The notes beneath the pieces were generated by a model that saw nothing but the letters and a program-made list of their open reading frames with translations, did not search any database and was not told the DNA's origin. From assembly GCA_024234325.1 (NCBI GenBank), contig JACKOJ010000003.1, forward strand, positions 310,001 to 374,000: a stretch of DNA of 64,000 nucleotides, written 5' to 3'. The position numbers were made by a program, and so were the translations under genes. The DNA comes from Pseudomonadales bacterium. GTDB lineage: Bacteria > Pseudomonadota > Gammaproteobacteria > Pseudomonadales > Pseudohongiellaceae. This document shows positions 1-10,200 of this stretch, piece by piece. Each line of letters opens with the position of its first letter. The stretch's first letter is position 1.

Positions 1-1571
1 GCGAGGCCGGTCTGGTCATCTTCATGACTGGCGTGCAGCGTCTCAACAGCGTGTGTCAGTCCATTCTGCGTGTGCTGCTGGGCAACCGCATCAACGTGAT
101 GATTCTCGAAAAGTCCCTGACCCTGGAGCTGCAGCATTTCGAGGACTCGGAATACTACGACAAGCTGACGCGGGCGCGGCGCGAGGCGTCCAGCCGCCCC
201 CTGAGCCTGGTGGTGCGGACCTTTGATCTGCTGCGCGAATCCATCTCGCTGGTCAGTTACGCCTATCTGCTGTTCCAGTTCTCACCCTGGGCGGTGCTGC
301 TGCTGGGGTTTGCCGGTTTGCCCGCCTTCGTTGCCGAGGCGCGTTTCTCCGGCGAGGCCTTCCGCAACCAGCGCGCCCGTTCCGCCGAAAGGCGCATGCA
401 GATTTACCTGGAGATGGTGCTGACCCGCGAAGACGGCGTCAAAGAGGTCAAGTTGCTCAAGATCGGGCGCCTGTTCCTGCAGCGCTACATCGACATCTTT
501 CTCAACATCTACAAGGAAGACCGCAACCTGGTGCTGCGGCGCGGCTTCTGGGGGTATGTGCTGGGGCTGTTCGCCAGTGCGGCGTTCTATTTTGCCTACG
601 GCTGGGTCGTGTTCGCTACGATAGCAACCACGATCACCCTGGGCCAGATGACCATGTACATCGCCGTGTTCCGCCAGGGGCAGAGCTCCGTCACCAATAG
701 CCTGACGGCGATCAACGGCATGTACGAGGACAATCTGTATCTGTCCAACCTGGTGGAGTTTCTGGAGCACGAAGTGCCGGAAACGACCGGCACCGAAACG
801 GCAGGGCCGAACCCGGCGGACGGCATCCGCTTTGAGAACGTCAGCTTCTATTACCCCAACAGCAGCATCCCCGCGCTGAAGGACGTGAACCTGCACATTC
901 GTTCCGGCGAGAGCCTGGCCATTGTGGGAGAAAACGGCTCCGGCAAGACGACGCTGATCAAGCTGCTCACCCGGCTTTACACGCCAACCCACGGACGCAT
1001 CCTGCTGGAAGGGCTCGACCTGCGGGAATGGGATATCGAGACCCTTCGATACAAAATCGGGGTGATCTTTCAGGACTTTGCCCGCTATCAGTTAAAGGTG
1101 GGGGACAACATCGGCATTGGCGATGTCGAGAACATGGAGGAACGGCAACAGGTAGAGGCCGCCGCGAAGGATGGTCTTGCGGCGGATTTCATTCAGCACA
1201 TGCCTGACACCTACGACACCCAGTTGGGCACCTGGTTCAAGGGCGGCAAGGAGCTTTCCGGCGGGCAGTGGCAGAAGGTCGCCCTCGCCCGTGCCTTCAT
1301 GCGCAGCCATGCCGACGTGCTGATCCTCGACGAGCCGACGGCAGCAATCGATGCCCAGGCTGAAGCCGACATTTTCGCGCATTTCCGCGAGCTGACCGCG
1401 AACCGCATCTCCATCATCATCTCGCACCGCTTCTCCACGGTGCGCATTGCCGACCACATCATCGTGCTCGACCACGGCGAGATCAAAGAGGAAGGCTCTC
1501 ACGAGAGCCTGCTTGAACTGGAGGGGCAGTACGCCAAGCTGTTCCACCTGCAGGCGCAGGGGTATCAATAA
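1..1571 (+). CDS. ABC exporter, fused permease/ATPase (5' end missing)
   Basis: This is the C-terminal part of a type I ABC exporter half-transporter. The frame is open from base 3 to the window edge, so the true start lies outside; the ATG at 24 is probably internal. Several hydrophobic segments precede the nucleotide-binding domain. Numbered from that ATG, the Walker A motif GENGSGKTT lies near residue 303, the signature LSGGQ near 410 and Walker B VLILDEPTA near 435, followed by the switch histidine (IIISHRF). All ATPase motifs look intact. The substrate cannot be read from the sequence. The gene ends convergently with gcvP, with an inverted repeat between them. Confidence 0.9.
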   Translation, partial: EAGLVIFMTGVQRLNSVCQSILRVLLGNRINVMILEKSLTLELQHFEDSEYYDKLTRARREASSRPLSLVVRTFDLLRESISLVSYAYLLFQFSPWAVLLLGFAGLPAFVAEARFSGEAFRNQRARSAERRMQIYLEMVLTREDGVKEVKLLKIGRLFLQRYIDIFLNIYKEDRNLVLRRGFWGYVLGLFASAAFYFAYGWVVFATIATTITLGQMTMYIAVFRQGQSSVTNSLTAINGMYEDNLYLSNLVEFLEHEVPETTGTETAGPNPADGIRFENVSFYYPNSSIPALKDVNLHIRSGESLAIVGENGSGKTTLIKLLTRLYTPTHGRILLEGLDLREWDIETLRYKIGVIFQDFARYQLKVGDNIGIGDVENMEERQQVEAAAKDGLAADFIQHMPDTYDTQLGTWFKGGKELSGGQWQKVALARAFMRSHADVLILDEPTAAIDAQAEADIFAHFRELTANRISIIISHRFSTVRIADHIIVLDHGEIKEEGSHESLLELEGQYAKLFHLQAQGYQ

Positions 1572-1589
1572 ATCTCTCGAAAGTGTCTC

Positions 1590-1654
1590 GTAGGAGCCTG
1601 CCTTGCAGGCGATTGATGCTTTCTTTGCCAATCGCCTGCAAGGCAGGCTCCTAC
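1590..1654. repeat. REPIN-like inverted repeat (26-bp arms)
   Basis: The arms at 1590-1615 and 1629-1654 are perfect reverse complements around a 13-nt loop. Each arm begins GTAGGAGCCTGCC on its own strand and contains a further GCCTGC/GCAGGC pairing, the form of Pseudomonas-type REP units that start GTAGGAGC. Two facing units make a REPIN. It sits between two convergent genes, the usual site, and could also act as a bidirectional terminator. I found no second copy in this window. The RAYT link is inference. Confidence 0.75.
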
Positions 1655-1667
1655 AGAGTGCTGATTC

Positions 1668-4580
1668 CTACAGATAGTTTTCCATCGGCGGGCACGCGCA
1701 GTACAGATTGCGGTCACCGTAGACGTTGTCGATGCGGTTCACCGCCGGCCAGAACTTGCTTTCCTTCAGGGAGGGCACCGGCCAGGCCGCTTCTTCCTTG
1801 CTGTAGCCACGCTGCCAGTCCGGGTCCATGATGTCGGCCAGCGTGTGCGGGGCGTGTTTGAGCGGATTGCTCAGCGCGTCCAGCTCGCCGGATTCCACCC
1901 GCGCGATTTCCTTGCGAATGCTGATCATGGCCTCGATGAAGCGGTCCAGTTCGCGCTTGGACTCGCTCTCGGTCGGTTCAATCATCAGTGTGCCCGCCAC
2001 CGGGAAGGACATGGTCGGCGCGTGGAAACCGTAGTCCATCAGGCGCTTGGCCACGTCTTCCTCGCTGATGCCGGAGGCTGCCTTGAGCGGACGCAGGTCG
2101 ATGATGCACTCGTGGGCGACCATGCCGTTGCGGCCGGTGTAGAGCACCGGAAAATGGGGCGCCAGTTTGCGGGCGATGTAGTTGGCGTTGAGAATCGCCA
2201 TCTGCGTCGCCTTGAGCAGACCTTCGGCGCCCATGAGGGCGATATAGGTCCAGGAGATCGGCAGAATGCCCGCGCTGCCCCAGGGGGCGGCGGACACGGC
2301 AGTGTTGCCCGGGTTCGGCCCGTCCAGTGCCACCATGCTGTGGTTGGCAACGAAAGGTGCCAGGTGTTTCTTCACGCCGATCGGGCCCATGCCGGGGCCG
2401 CCACCGCCGTGGGGAATACAGAAGGTCTTGTGCAGGTTCACGTGGGACACGTCCGCGCCAATATCGCCGGGGCGGGCCACGCCGACCTGCGCATTGAGGT
2501 TGGCGCCGTCCATATACACCTGGCCGCCGTGGTCGTGAATGATCTGGCAGATTTCACGCACGCCTTCCTCGTACACGCCGTGGGTGGACGGATAGGTGAT
2601 CATGAGCGCTGCGAGTGTGTCCTTGTACTGCTCGGCCTTCGCGCGCAGATCGTTGACGTCGATATTGCCCTGGTTGTCGCAGGCGACCACGACCACCTTC
2701 ATGCTGATCATCTGCGCACTGGCCGGGTTGGTACCGTGGGCGGAGCTCGGAATCAGGCACACATTGCGCTGACCCTGGCCGATGCTGGACAGATAGTTGC
2801 GAATGGCCAGCAGGCCCGCGTACTCGCCCTGGGCGCCGGAGTTCGGCTGCATGCTCACGGCATCGAAGCCAGTAATCTCGGCGAGCATGTCTTCCAGTTC
2901 GCGGATCATGCTGCGGTAACCAGGAGTCTGCTCCTGCGGCACAAACGGGTGCGGCTTGCTGAATTCCGGCCAGGTGATCGGAATCATCTCGGTGGTTGCG
3001 TTCAGCTTCATGGTGCAGGAACCCAGCGGGATCATGGCGTGGGTCAGGGACAGGTCCTTGTTCTCCAGGCGCTTCAGATAACGCAGCATCTCCGTTTCGC
3101 TGTGGTAGCGATTGAAGAACGGATGGGTCAGGAAGTCTGCGTCGCGCAACAGTGAGCTTGGAATGCCGGCATCGCCATTGCCTGCACAGATCTGTGCGTC
3201 GATGTCGGCAACGCTCAGGCCCGCAGCCTTGTCACCCAGCACGACTTGCCACAGCGCCGCGATTTCCGCGCTGGTGGTGCACTCGTCCAGGCTGATGCCG
3301 ATGGCTTTCGGCAGGTCGACGCGCAGATTGATGCCAGCGGCAGCGGCGCGCTTCAGGATGTCCTGCTTTTGTGCGGCGTCGGTGGCGATGGTCAGGGTGT
3401 CAAAATAATGCGAGTTGGCGCTGCTGATGCCCTTTGCCTTGAGGCCTGCGCTGAGGATTGCTGCGCAGCGGTGAATGCGCTCGGCAATCGTCTTCAGGCC
3501 TGCGGGGCCGTGATACATCGCGTACATGGCCGCGATATTGGCGAGCAGCACCTGTGCGGTACAGATGTTGCTGTTGGCCTTCTCGCGACGGATATGCTGT
3601 TCGCGCGTCTGCAGCGACATGCGGTAGGCCTGCTTGCCGCGGGCGTCGATGGAAACGCCGATGATGCGGCCGGGAACGGCGCGCTTGTATTCGTCCTTGG
3701 TGGCGAAATAGGCGGCGTGCGGGCCGCCGTAGCCCATGGGCACGCCGAAGCGCTGGGTACTGCCCAGCACCACGTCGGCACCCATGGCGCCAGGAGACTT
3801 CAATACCACCAGGCTCATGAGATCGGCGGCTACCACGGCGATACCGTTGCGCTCATGCAGTGCGCTGATGCTGTCGCTGAGATCGCTGACTTCGCCGGAG
3901 GCGGCCGGGTACTGATAAATGGCGCCGAACACATCGTGCTGGGCCAGCGTGCTGATATCGCCGATAAGCAGCTCGAAGCCGAAATTGGCCGCGCGCGTCT
4001 TGAGCACATCAATGGTCTGCGGGAAACACTGTTCGTCCACGAAGAACTGGCGGCTGCTGTTCTTGCTTACCCGTTCTGCCAGTGCCATGGCTTCGGCAGC
4101 GGCGGTTGCCTCATCCAGCAGGGAGGCGTTGGCCAGGTCCATGCCGCTGAGGTCGAGAATCATCTGCTGGTAGGCGAGCAGGGTTTCCAGCCGGCCCTGT
4201 GAAATTTCCGGCTGATACGGCGTATAGGCGGTATACCAGCCCGGATTTTCCAGCACATTGCGCAGAATGACATTGGGCGTCAGGGTGTCGTAGTAACCCA
4301 GCCCGATGAAGGAACGGGTGGGCTTGTCCTGGCTCACCATGGCCTTCAGGCGTGCAAGCACCTCGGCCTCGGTCGCGGGGGCGTCCAGATTGAGACGGCG
4401 GTTCAGTGCGATGGAGCCCGGCACCGTTTGTTGAATCAGATGGTCCAGGGAATCCAGTTGCAGCTCTGCCAGCATGGCTTCGATGTCGGCTGCCGCCGGG
4501 CCGATATGACGGCCGATGAATTCATCCGTGTGTCGCAGATCCGCCAGAGTACGGGGAGAGTGTGACGCCTTGTTGCCCAT
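1668..4580 (-). CDS. gcvP: glycine dehydrogenase (decarboxylating), P protein
   Basis: The P protein of the glycine cleavage system is a PLP enzyme that decarboxylates glycine and passes the aminomethyl group to lipoyl-GcvH. The protein is 970 residues, normal for the fused single-chain form. The PLP lysine is K718 in NLHKTFCIPHGGGG, next to the glycine-rich loop. I chose the ATG at 4580 (MGNKASHSPRTL) because GAGGT lies just upstream; the frame is open 12 codons further to 4616. It is the last gene of gcvT-gcvH-gcvP, separated from gcvH by about 180 bp, so it may also have its own promoter. Confidence 0.97.
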   Translation of the reverse strand: MGNKASHSPRTLADLRHTDEFIGRHIGPAAADIEAMLAELQLDSLDHLIQQTVPGSIALNRRLNLDAPATEAEVLARLKAMVSQDKPTRSFIGLGYYDTLTPNVILRNVLENPGWYTAYTPYQPEISQGRLETLLAYQQMILDLSGMDLANASLLDEATAAAEAMALAERVSKNSSRQFFVDEQCFPQTIDVLKTRAANFGFELLIGDISTLAQHDVFGAIYQYPAASGEVSDLSDSISALHERNGIAVVAADLMSLVVLKSPGAMGADVVLGSTQRFGVPMGYGGPHAAYFATKDEYKRAVPGRIIGVSIDARGKQAYRMSLQTREQHIRREKANSNICTAQVLLANIAAMYAMYHGPAGLKTIAERIHRCAAILSAGLKAKGISSANSHYFDTLTIATDAAQKQDILKRAAAAGINLRVDLPKAIGISLDECTTSAEIAALWQVVLGDKAAGLSVADIDAQICAGNGDAGIPSSLLRDADFLTHPFFNRYHSETEMLRYLKRLENKDLSLTHAMIPLGSCTMKLNATTEMIPITWPEFSKPHPFVPQEQTPGYRSMIRELEDMLAEITGFDAVSMQPNSGAQGEYAGLLAIRNYLSSIGQGQRNVCLIPSSAHGTNPASAQMISMKVVVVACDNQGNIDVNDLRAKAEQYKDTLAALMITYPSTHGVYEEGVREICQIIHDHGGQVYMDGANLNAQVGVARPGDIGADVSHVNLHKTFCIPHGGGGPGMGPIGVKKHLAPFVANHSMVALDGPNPGNTAVSAAPWGSAGILPISWTYIALMGAEGLLKATQMAILNANYIARKLAPHFPVLYTGRNGMVAHECIIDLRPLKAASGISEEDVAKRLMDYGFHAPTMSFPVAGTLMIEPTESESKRELDRFIEAMISIRKEIARVESGELDALSNPLKHAPHTLADIMDPDWQRGYSKEEAAWPVPSLKESKFWPAVNRIDNVYGDRNLYCACPPMENYL

Positions 4581-4758
4581 GAATAACCTCGGTAAATACA
4601 AAGGGACAGAGCGCACCCACCTGCGCCCTGGCCTATCGTGAAACGGTTAGAAAACAGTACACATGGAGCCGTTCCGATCGGTTCGGCCCGCGCCGGGACT
4701 GTGGTTCCGGCATTCTTATTGTCGTATGTTCAGGCTGGTCTGCGCGGCTGCCGAAGGC
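4581..4758. other. gcvH-gcvP intergenic region
   Basis: This is a 178-bp spacer inside the gcv operon. It holds the GAGGT ribosome site for gcvP and a short palindrome CCGATCGG within an imperfect inverted repeat (GCCG...CGGC). I see no gene and no convincing promoter or glycine riboswitch. Confidence 0.4.
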
Positions 4759-5142
4759 TTATTCGCAGATTTTTGCGTATGCGTCGGCACTCAGCAGTGC
4801 ATCCAGCTCCGCGGCGTTGGCGGGCTGAATCCGGCAGAACCAGCCGTCGCCATAGGGAGAGCTGTTGACGGTTTCCGGTGCGTCGAGCAGGGTCTTGTTC
4901 ACTGCGATCACCGTGCCGGAAATGGGGGCGTAGATATCGGAAGCCGCCTTCACGGATTCCACCACACTCATTTCCGCCTTGGCGGTCACTTCTGCCCCTT
5001 CTTCGGGCAGTTCGATGAATACGATGTCGCCCAGCAGCTCCTGCGCGTGATCGGTGATGCCCATCACTACACTGCCATCGGCCTCGACCCGCACCCATTC
5101 ATGGCTTGCTGCGTACTTCAGATCTTCTGGAAAGCTGCTCAA
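4759..5142 (-). CDS. gcvH: glycine cleavage system H protein
   Basis: This is the lipoyl carrier of the glycine cleavage system, shuttling the methylamine group between GcvP, GcvT and the dihydrolipoamide dehydrogenase. It has 127 residues, standard for the family. The lipoylated lysine is K65 in SVVESVKAASD. The N-terminal DLKYAASHEWVR also matches H proteins. The start appears to be TTG at 5142, preceded by GAGGA at about 7 nt; no in-frame ATG fits better. It lies 23 nt after gcvT, so the two are probably cotranscribed. Confidence 0.97.
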   Translation of the reverse strand: MSSFPEDLKYAASHEWVRVEADGSVVMGITDHAQELLGDIVFIELPEEGAEVTAKAEMSVVESVKAASDIYAPISGTVIAVNKTLLDAPETVNSSPYGDGWFCRIQPANAAELDALLSADAYAKICE

Positions 5143-5165
5143 TGTCCCGTCCTCATGCTAAAAAA

Positions 5166-6305
5166 TTATTCAAAAACCTTTTTGCCAAAACGTACGAAGT
5201 TCGGTTTCACGATTCGTACAGGAATCAACTTTCCACGCAGGTCCACCTGACAATTCTGGCAACCTGCCGGAATTCTAGCCAAGGCAATGGAATGCTTCAA
5301 TGTCGGGGAAAAGGTGCCGCTGGTGATGACGCCCTCGCGGGTTTCGCCATTGAGTTCACAGACGATCCTAAGGCCCTCGCGGAGCACGCCACGCTCTTCC
5401 AGCACCAGGCCGGTGAGGATGGGCAGCCCACCCGTCGCCTGCTCGCGTTTGTGCTGTTCCACCGCCGCACGGCCAATGAACTGGCGCGTCTCGGGTTCCC
5501 AGGCGATGGTCTGTTCCATATTGGCGGCCAGCGGGGACACGGTTTCGTCCATGTCGTGCCCGTACAGATTCATGCCGGCTTCCAGGCGCAGCGTGTCGCG
5601 CGCACCCAGGCCGATGGGCTTCACGCCGATCTCCAGCAATGACTGCCACAGGCCGGGGGCGTCCTGTTCGGGGAGAATCACTTCGAGGCCGCGTTCACCC
5701 GTGTAGCCGGTGCGGGCAATGAACCAGTCACCGGCCTCCAGTGCGCGGAAATTGCCCAGTGTTTTCACCTGGGCGGCAATGTCGGGGGACAGCAACTGGC
5801 AGACCCTGTCGATTGATTCGGGGCCATGCACGGCGAGAATCGCCAGCTCCGGCCGTTCGGTGATCTGCACATCGAAGCCGCGAGAACGGGCCTGCATCCA
5901 GCTCAGGTCCTTCTCGCGGGTGCCGCAGTTGACCACCAGGCGGTAGCCTTCCTGCATGCGGTACACGATCAGGTCGTCCACCACGCCCCCGTTGTCATTG
6001 AGCATGGCGCTGTAAAGGGCGCGACCGGTCTCGTTGAGTTTTTCGACGTCGTTGGCCAGCAGAATCTGCAGCCAGGCCTTGGCCTGGGGGCCTTTCACAT
6101 CCACCACCGTCATGTGGGAGACATCGAAGACGCCAGCGTGCTGGCGCACTGCGTGATGCTCCTCAATCAGGGACTGGTACTGGATGGGCATGTCCCATCC
6201 GCTGAAATCGACGATTTTTGCACCGGCATCAAGATGCTGTTGGTAGAGCGGTGTCCGCAGTCCCACGGCTGAAGGTTTCCTGTAGTAGGGGGCACTGACG
6301 GGCAT
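5166..6305 (-). CDS. gcvT: aminomethyltransferase, T protein
   Basis: The tetrahydrofolate-dependent T protein releases ammonia from the aminomethyl-lipoyl intermediate and forms 5,10-methylene-THF. Family features include RTPLYQQHLDAGAKIVDFSG and WDMPIQY near the N terminus, FDVSHM, and GYTGERGLE in the folate-binding core. About 379 residues is normal. I use the ATG at 6305 (MPVSAPYYRKP); a TTG at 6314 is possible, and neither has a strong Shine-Dalgarno. It is first in gcvTHP and 79 nt downstream of the signal peptidase gene. Its one-carbon product feeds ThyA, encoded at 26.6 kb. Confidence 0.95.
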   Translation of the reverse strand: MPVSAPYYRKPSAVGLRTPLYQQHLDAGAKIVDFSGWDMPIQYQSLIEEHHAVRQHAGVFDVSHMTVVDVKGPQAKAWLQILLANDVEKLNETGRALYSAMLNDNGGVVDDLIVYRMQEGYRLVVNCGTREKDLSWMQARSRGFDVQITERPELAILAVHGPESIDRVCQLLSPDIAAQVKTLGNFRALEAGDWFIARTGYTGERGLEVILPEQDAPGLWQSLLEIGVKPIGLGARDTLRLEAGMNLYGHDMDETVSPLAANMEQTIAWEPETRQFIGRAAVEQHKREQATGGLPILTGLVLEERGVLREGLRIVCELNGETREGVITSGTFSPTLKHSIALARIPAGCQNCQVDLRGKLIPVRIVKPNFVRFGKKVFE

Positions 6306-6384
6306 ACGCGCCAATGGCCGAAAACAAGCCCGCCATTCTACTCTCTAGCGAGGGGCTTTAACAGGGCGTCGAGCAGGGGTTCGA

Positions 6385-7044
6385 CTACTGCAGCTCCGTC
6401 ATGAAGCGGTCGGCGCGCGGCAGATAGTTGCGCTCACTGTCGAGGGAGAAGATCACGGAACTGGAACGTCCGATGATCTGGTCGCGGGGAATAAAGCTGT
6501 AGATGCGGCTGTCCGCGCTGTTGTCCCGGTTGTCTCCCAGCACAAAGAACTGGTCTTCGGGCACGGTTTCGGGGCCAAAGCTGCGGGAAGCGCGGCTGGA
6601 GAACGCGTCCGACAGCATGGCTTCGTGGGAGTAATTGAACAGTTGCTCACGGATGATCATGGAATCGCTGTCGCTGGAGATCACCTCGTAGTCGGCGGGT
6701 TGTCCGTTGATAACCAGGGTATTGTTGCGCATGTAGATCGTGTCCCCCGGCAGGCCGACGATGCGTTTGACCAGGCGTTTGCCGGCAGCCTCGGAGTCGA
6801 TGATGATGATGTCGCCGCGACTCGGGTCGGCACGCGAGGCGAGGAAGATATCCGTGAAGGGAATGCGGATGTCATAGGCCAGTTTGTTGACCCAGACCTT
6901 GTCGCCATCCAGCAGAGTGGGCTGCATGGAGCGGCCGGAAATCGAGTTCAGGTCGGCAATCGCGCTCTTGAAGAACACGATGGTGGCCAGCAACAGCATG
7001 AATTTGCGGTTTTCCTTCCAGAAGGCGGACAGATACTTCTTCAT
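6385..7044 (-). CDS. lepB: signal peptidase I (short form)
   Basis: This is a membrane serine/lysine peptidase of family S26 that removes signal peptides. It has 219 residues and one N-terminal hydrophobic segment (about 14-30). The catalytic serine is S39 in SGRSMQPTL and the lysine is K93 in LVKRIVGLPGD; the C-terminal box GDNRDNSADSR is present. It is shorter than E. coli LepB, which has two membrane segments and a large insertion. It is not beside lepA/rnc as lepB often is, so it could be a second signal peptidase. The gene name is by family, not by locus. Confidence 0.85.
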   Translation of the reverse strand: MKKYLSAFWKENRKFMLLLATIVFFKSAIADLNSISGRSMQPTLLDGDKVWVNKLAYDIRIPFTDIFLASRADPSRGDIIIIDSEAAGKRLVKRIVGLPGDTIYMRNNTLVINGQPADYEVISSDSDSMIIREQLFNYSHEAMLSDAFSSRASRSFGPETVPEDQFFVLGDNRDNSADSRIYSFIPRDQIIGRSSSVIFSLDSERNYLPRADRFMTELQ

Positions 7045-7268
7045 GGGGCTTGCAATCCTGTTTACGGAAGGGCTTCGGAGGAAGCTCTATAACAATGCTT
7101 ACTGGGGACAATAGGCGAAGGAAACAAGGGGTGTCAATGAATTCCCGCCCGCGTCCGGTTCGCTTCATCGCGGCAGGCTCGTCCGGGGTAGAGAGATGCG
7201 GTCGATTCTTATACGCTAGGGTTACTTTGCCCAGATTGTCCCTGGGCCGCCCGAGAGTCTTTCGCGCC

Positions 7269-10200
7269 ATGCCATTGACCGCCTTTCATCCCGCTTCCCG
7301 TGCCTGGTTTACGGCACAGTACGGGGCGCCCACGCCAGCCCAGGCCCAGGCCTGGCCAGCGATTGCGGCGGGCCGGCACACCCTGATTTCCGCCCCGACC
7401 GGCAGCGGCAAGACCCTGGCGGCGTTCTATGCCGTGATCGACCGTCTGATCAGCCAGGGGCAGCAGACCACCCTGCCGCGAGCGACGACGGTGCTGTACG
7501 TGTCGCCCCTCAAGGCGCTGAGCAACGACATCCATCGCAATCTGGAGGTGCCGCTTAAAGGGTTGTCCGGGCAATTGCTGCAGGACGGCTATATGCCCCT
7601 GGACATCCAGGTGGCGGTCCGCACCGGGGACACGACCCCGGCTGAACGTCAGCGCATGCTGCGCACCCCGCCCCATATTCTGGTGACCACCCCGGAGTCC
7701 CTGTACCTGCTGCTGACCAGCGAGGGGGGGCGCCAGATGCTGCGCAGCGTGGATACGCTGATTCTCGACGAGATTCACGCCATGCTGGGGGACAAGCGCG
7801 GAGCGCACCTCGCCCTCTCCATAGAGCGGCTGGAACAACTGGTGGCGCGGCCCCTGCAACGCATCGGGCTGTCGGCGACCCAGCGGCCCATCGATCTGGT
7901 CTCCCATTACCTGGTGGGTAACCGCCCCGGACAGGATTGTGTGGTGGTGGACACGGGCCATCGCCGTGCGCTCGACCTGCGCCTGGAGGTGCCGGGCTCG
8001 CCGCTGTCGGCGCTGATGAGCAATGAGGTGTGGGAGGAGCTGTATCAACGCCTGGTGCAACTGATCGAGAGCCACGACACCACGCTGGTGTTCGTGAATA
8101 CCCGGCGCCTGTCCGAGCGCCTGGCGCTGGCGCTGACTGACCGCCTGGGCGAGGGGCTGGTCAGCTCTCACCACGGCAGCATGAGCAAGGAGCATCGCCA
8201 CACCGCCGAACAGAAACTGAAAGAAGGGCGACTCAAGGTGCTGGTGGCCACGGCGTCCATGGAGCTGGGCATCGACGTCGGCTCCGTGGACCTGGTGGTG
8301 CAGTTTTCCTCGCCCAAGAGCATTGCCAAGTTCCTGCAGCGCGTAGGCCGCAGCGGCCACTCCGTGCGCGGCACGCCCAAGGGCATCCTGTTTCCCCTGA
8401 CGCGGGACGACCTGGCCGAGTGCACCGCCCTGCTTCACAGCATTCACGAAGGGCAGCTCGATCGCATCCTGATGCCCGAGCAGCCCGTGGACATCCTGGC
8501 CCAGCAGATCGTGGCCGAGATTGCAGCCAGCCGGGGCGAGTCCGACGGCGTTGGCGAGGACAGTTGGAGCCTCGATGCCCTGTACGCGCTGGTGTGCCGT
8601 GCCTGGCCCTATCGTGATCTGAAGCGGGAGGAATTCAACGACATCGTGCGCATGCTGGCCGATGGCTATTCCACGCGACTGGGGCGCAAGGGTGCCTATC
8701 TGCATCTGGACGTCATCAACAACCGCGTGAGCGCCCGCCGCAATGCCCGCTTGACGGCCCTGACCAACGGCGGCGCCATTCCCGACATGTTTGAATACCA
8801 GGTGGTGCTTGACCCGGACGACACCGTGGTGGGCTCCCTCAACGAGGATTTCGCGCTGGAGACCCTGCCGGGGGACATCTTCACCCTCGGTAGCCACAGT
8901 TGGCAGTTGCTGCGGGTGGACGGTCTCAAGGTGCGGGTGCGCGACGCCCAGGGCGCCCGCCCGAGCATTCCCTTCTGGTTCGGCGAGGGCCCGGGGCGCA
9001 CGGAGGAGCTGTCCACTGCCGTCAGCACGCTGCGTGAGACCATCGACCGTTTCCTGTGCGAAGACTCGGCTGCCGCTGCCGTGCAGTGGCTGAGCGAGAC
9101 CCTGGGGCTGCCCGCCAGTGCCGCGCAGCAACTGGTGGACTATCTGCAGGCGGGTCGCAACGCGCTGGAGGTGATGCCTACCCGCAGTACCCTGGTGATG
9201 GAGCGTTTCTTCGACGAAGTCGGCGATATGCACGTGGTCATCCATTCGCCCTTCGGCAGCCGCCTCAACCGCGCCTGGGGGCTCGCCCTGCGCAAGCGCT
9301 TCTGCCGCACCTTCAATTTCGAGCTGCAGGCGGCGGCCAACGAGGACAGCATTGTCATCTCGCTGGGTTCGGTGCACAGCTTTCCGCTGGAAGAGGTCTA
9401 CCACTACCTGCAGAGCGCCACGGTCGAAGATGTGCTGGTGCAGGCGCTGCTGGATGCGCCGATGTTCGAGGTACGCTGGCGCTGGAATGCCACCCGCTCA
9501 CTGGCGATCCAGCGCAACCGCAACGGCAAGCGCGTCCCGCCGCAGTTTCAGCGCATGGACGCCGAAGACCTGGTGGCCCACGTCTTCCCGGACCAGATCG
9601 CCTGCTTCGAGAACATTCAGGGCAAGCGCGAGGTGCCCGAGCATCCGCTGGTCAACCAGACCATCCGCGACTGCCTGACCGAGGCGATGGACATCGATGG
9701 GCTGCACGCGCTGGTACACGGTATTGAAAGCGGAGAACTGACTCTGGTGGCGCGGGATCTGCGCGAGCCTTCCCCCTTCGCGCAGGAGATCATCAACGCC
9801 CGTCCCTATGCCTTCCTCGACGACGCGCCCTTCGAGGAGCGGCGCACCAATGCCATTCGCAACCGTAGCTGGCTGGACCCGGCGGAGACGCAGTCCTACA
9901 GCGTGCTCGACGCTGCGGCCATCGCCCAGGTGCGCGAGGAGGCCTGGCCGCTGGTGCGCTCGGTCGAGGAACTGCACGACGCCCTTTACACAGTGGGCTA
10001 TATGACTGCCGACGAGGTGCTGCGGCACGGCTATGCCCGCCTGCTCGATGCCCTGGTCGCCCAGGGGCGCTGCTGTTCCGCCCGGGTGGGTGAGCGCTGC
10101 TTCTGGCTGGCGGCGGAGCGCCTGCCCTGTTTCCGCACGGTTTTCCCCGATGCCGTGTATGAGCCTGAATTGACCTTGCCGACCTCCCTGCTGGAGACGC

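Noticed and set aside
6306..6384. Glycine riboswitch upstream of gcvT
   Set aside because: The 79-nt gap is too short for a tandem glycine aptamer and shows none of its conserved segments.
7209..9404. 731-codon open frame on the minus strand opposite lhr
   Set aside because: It is a mirror of lhr codon usage in GC-rich DNA, has no family motif, and lhr motifs are intact in the plus frame.
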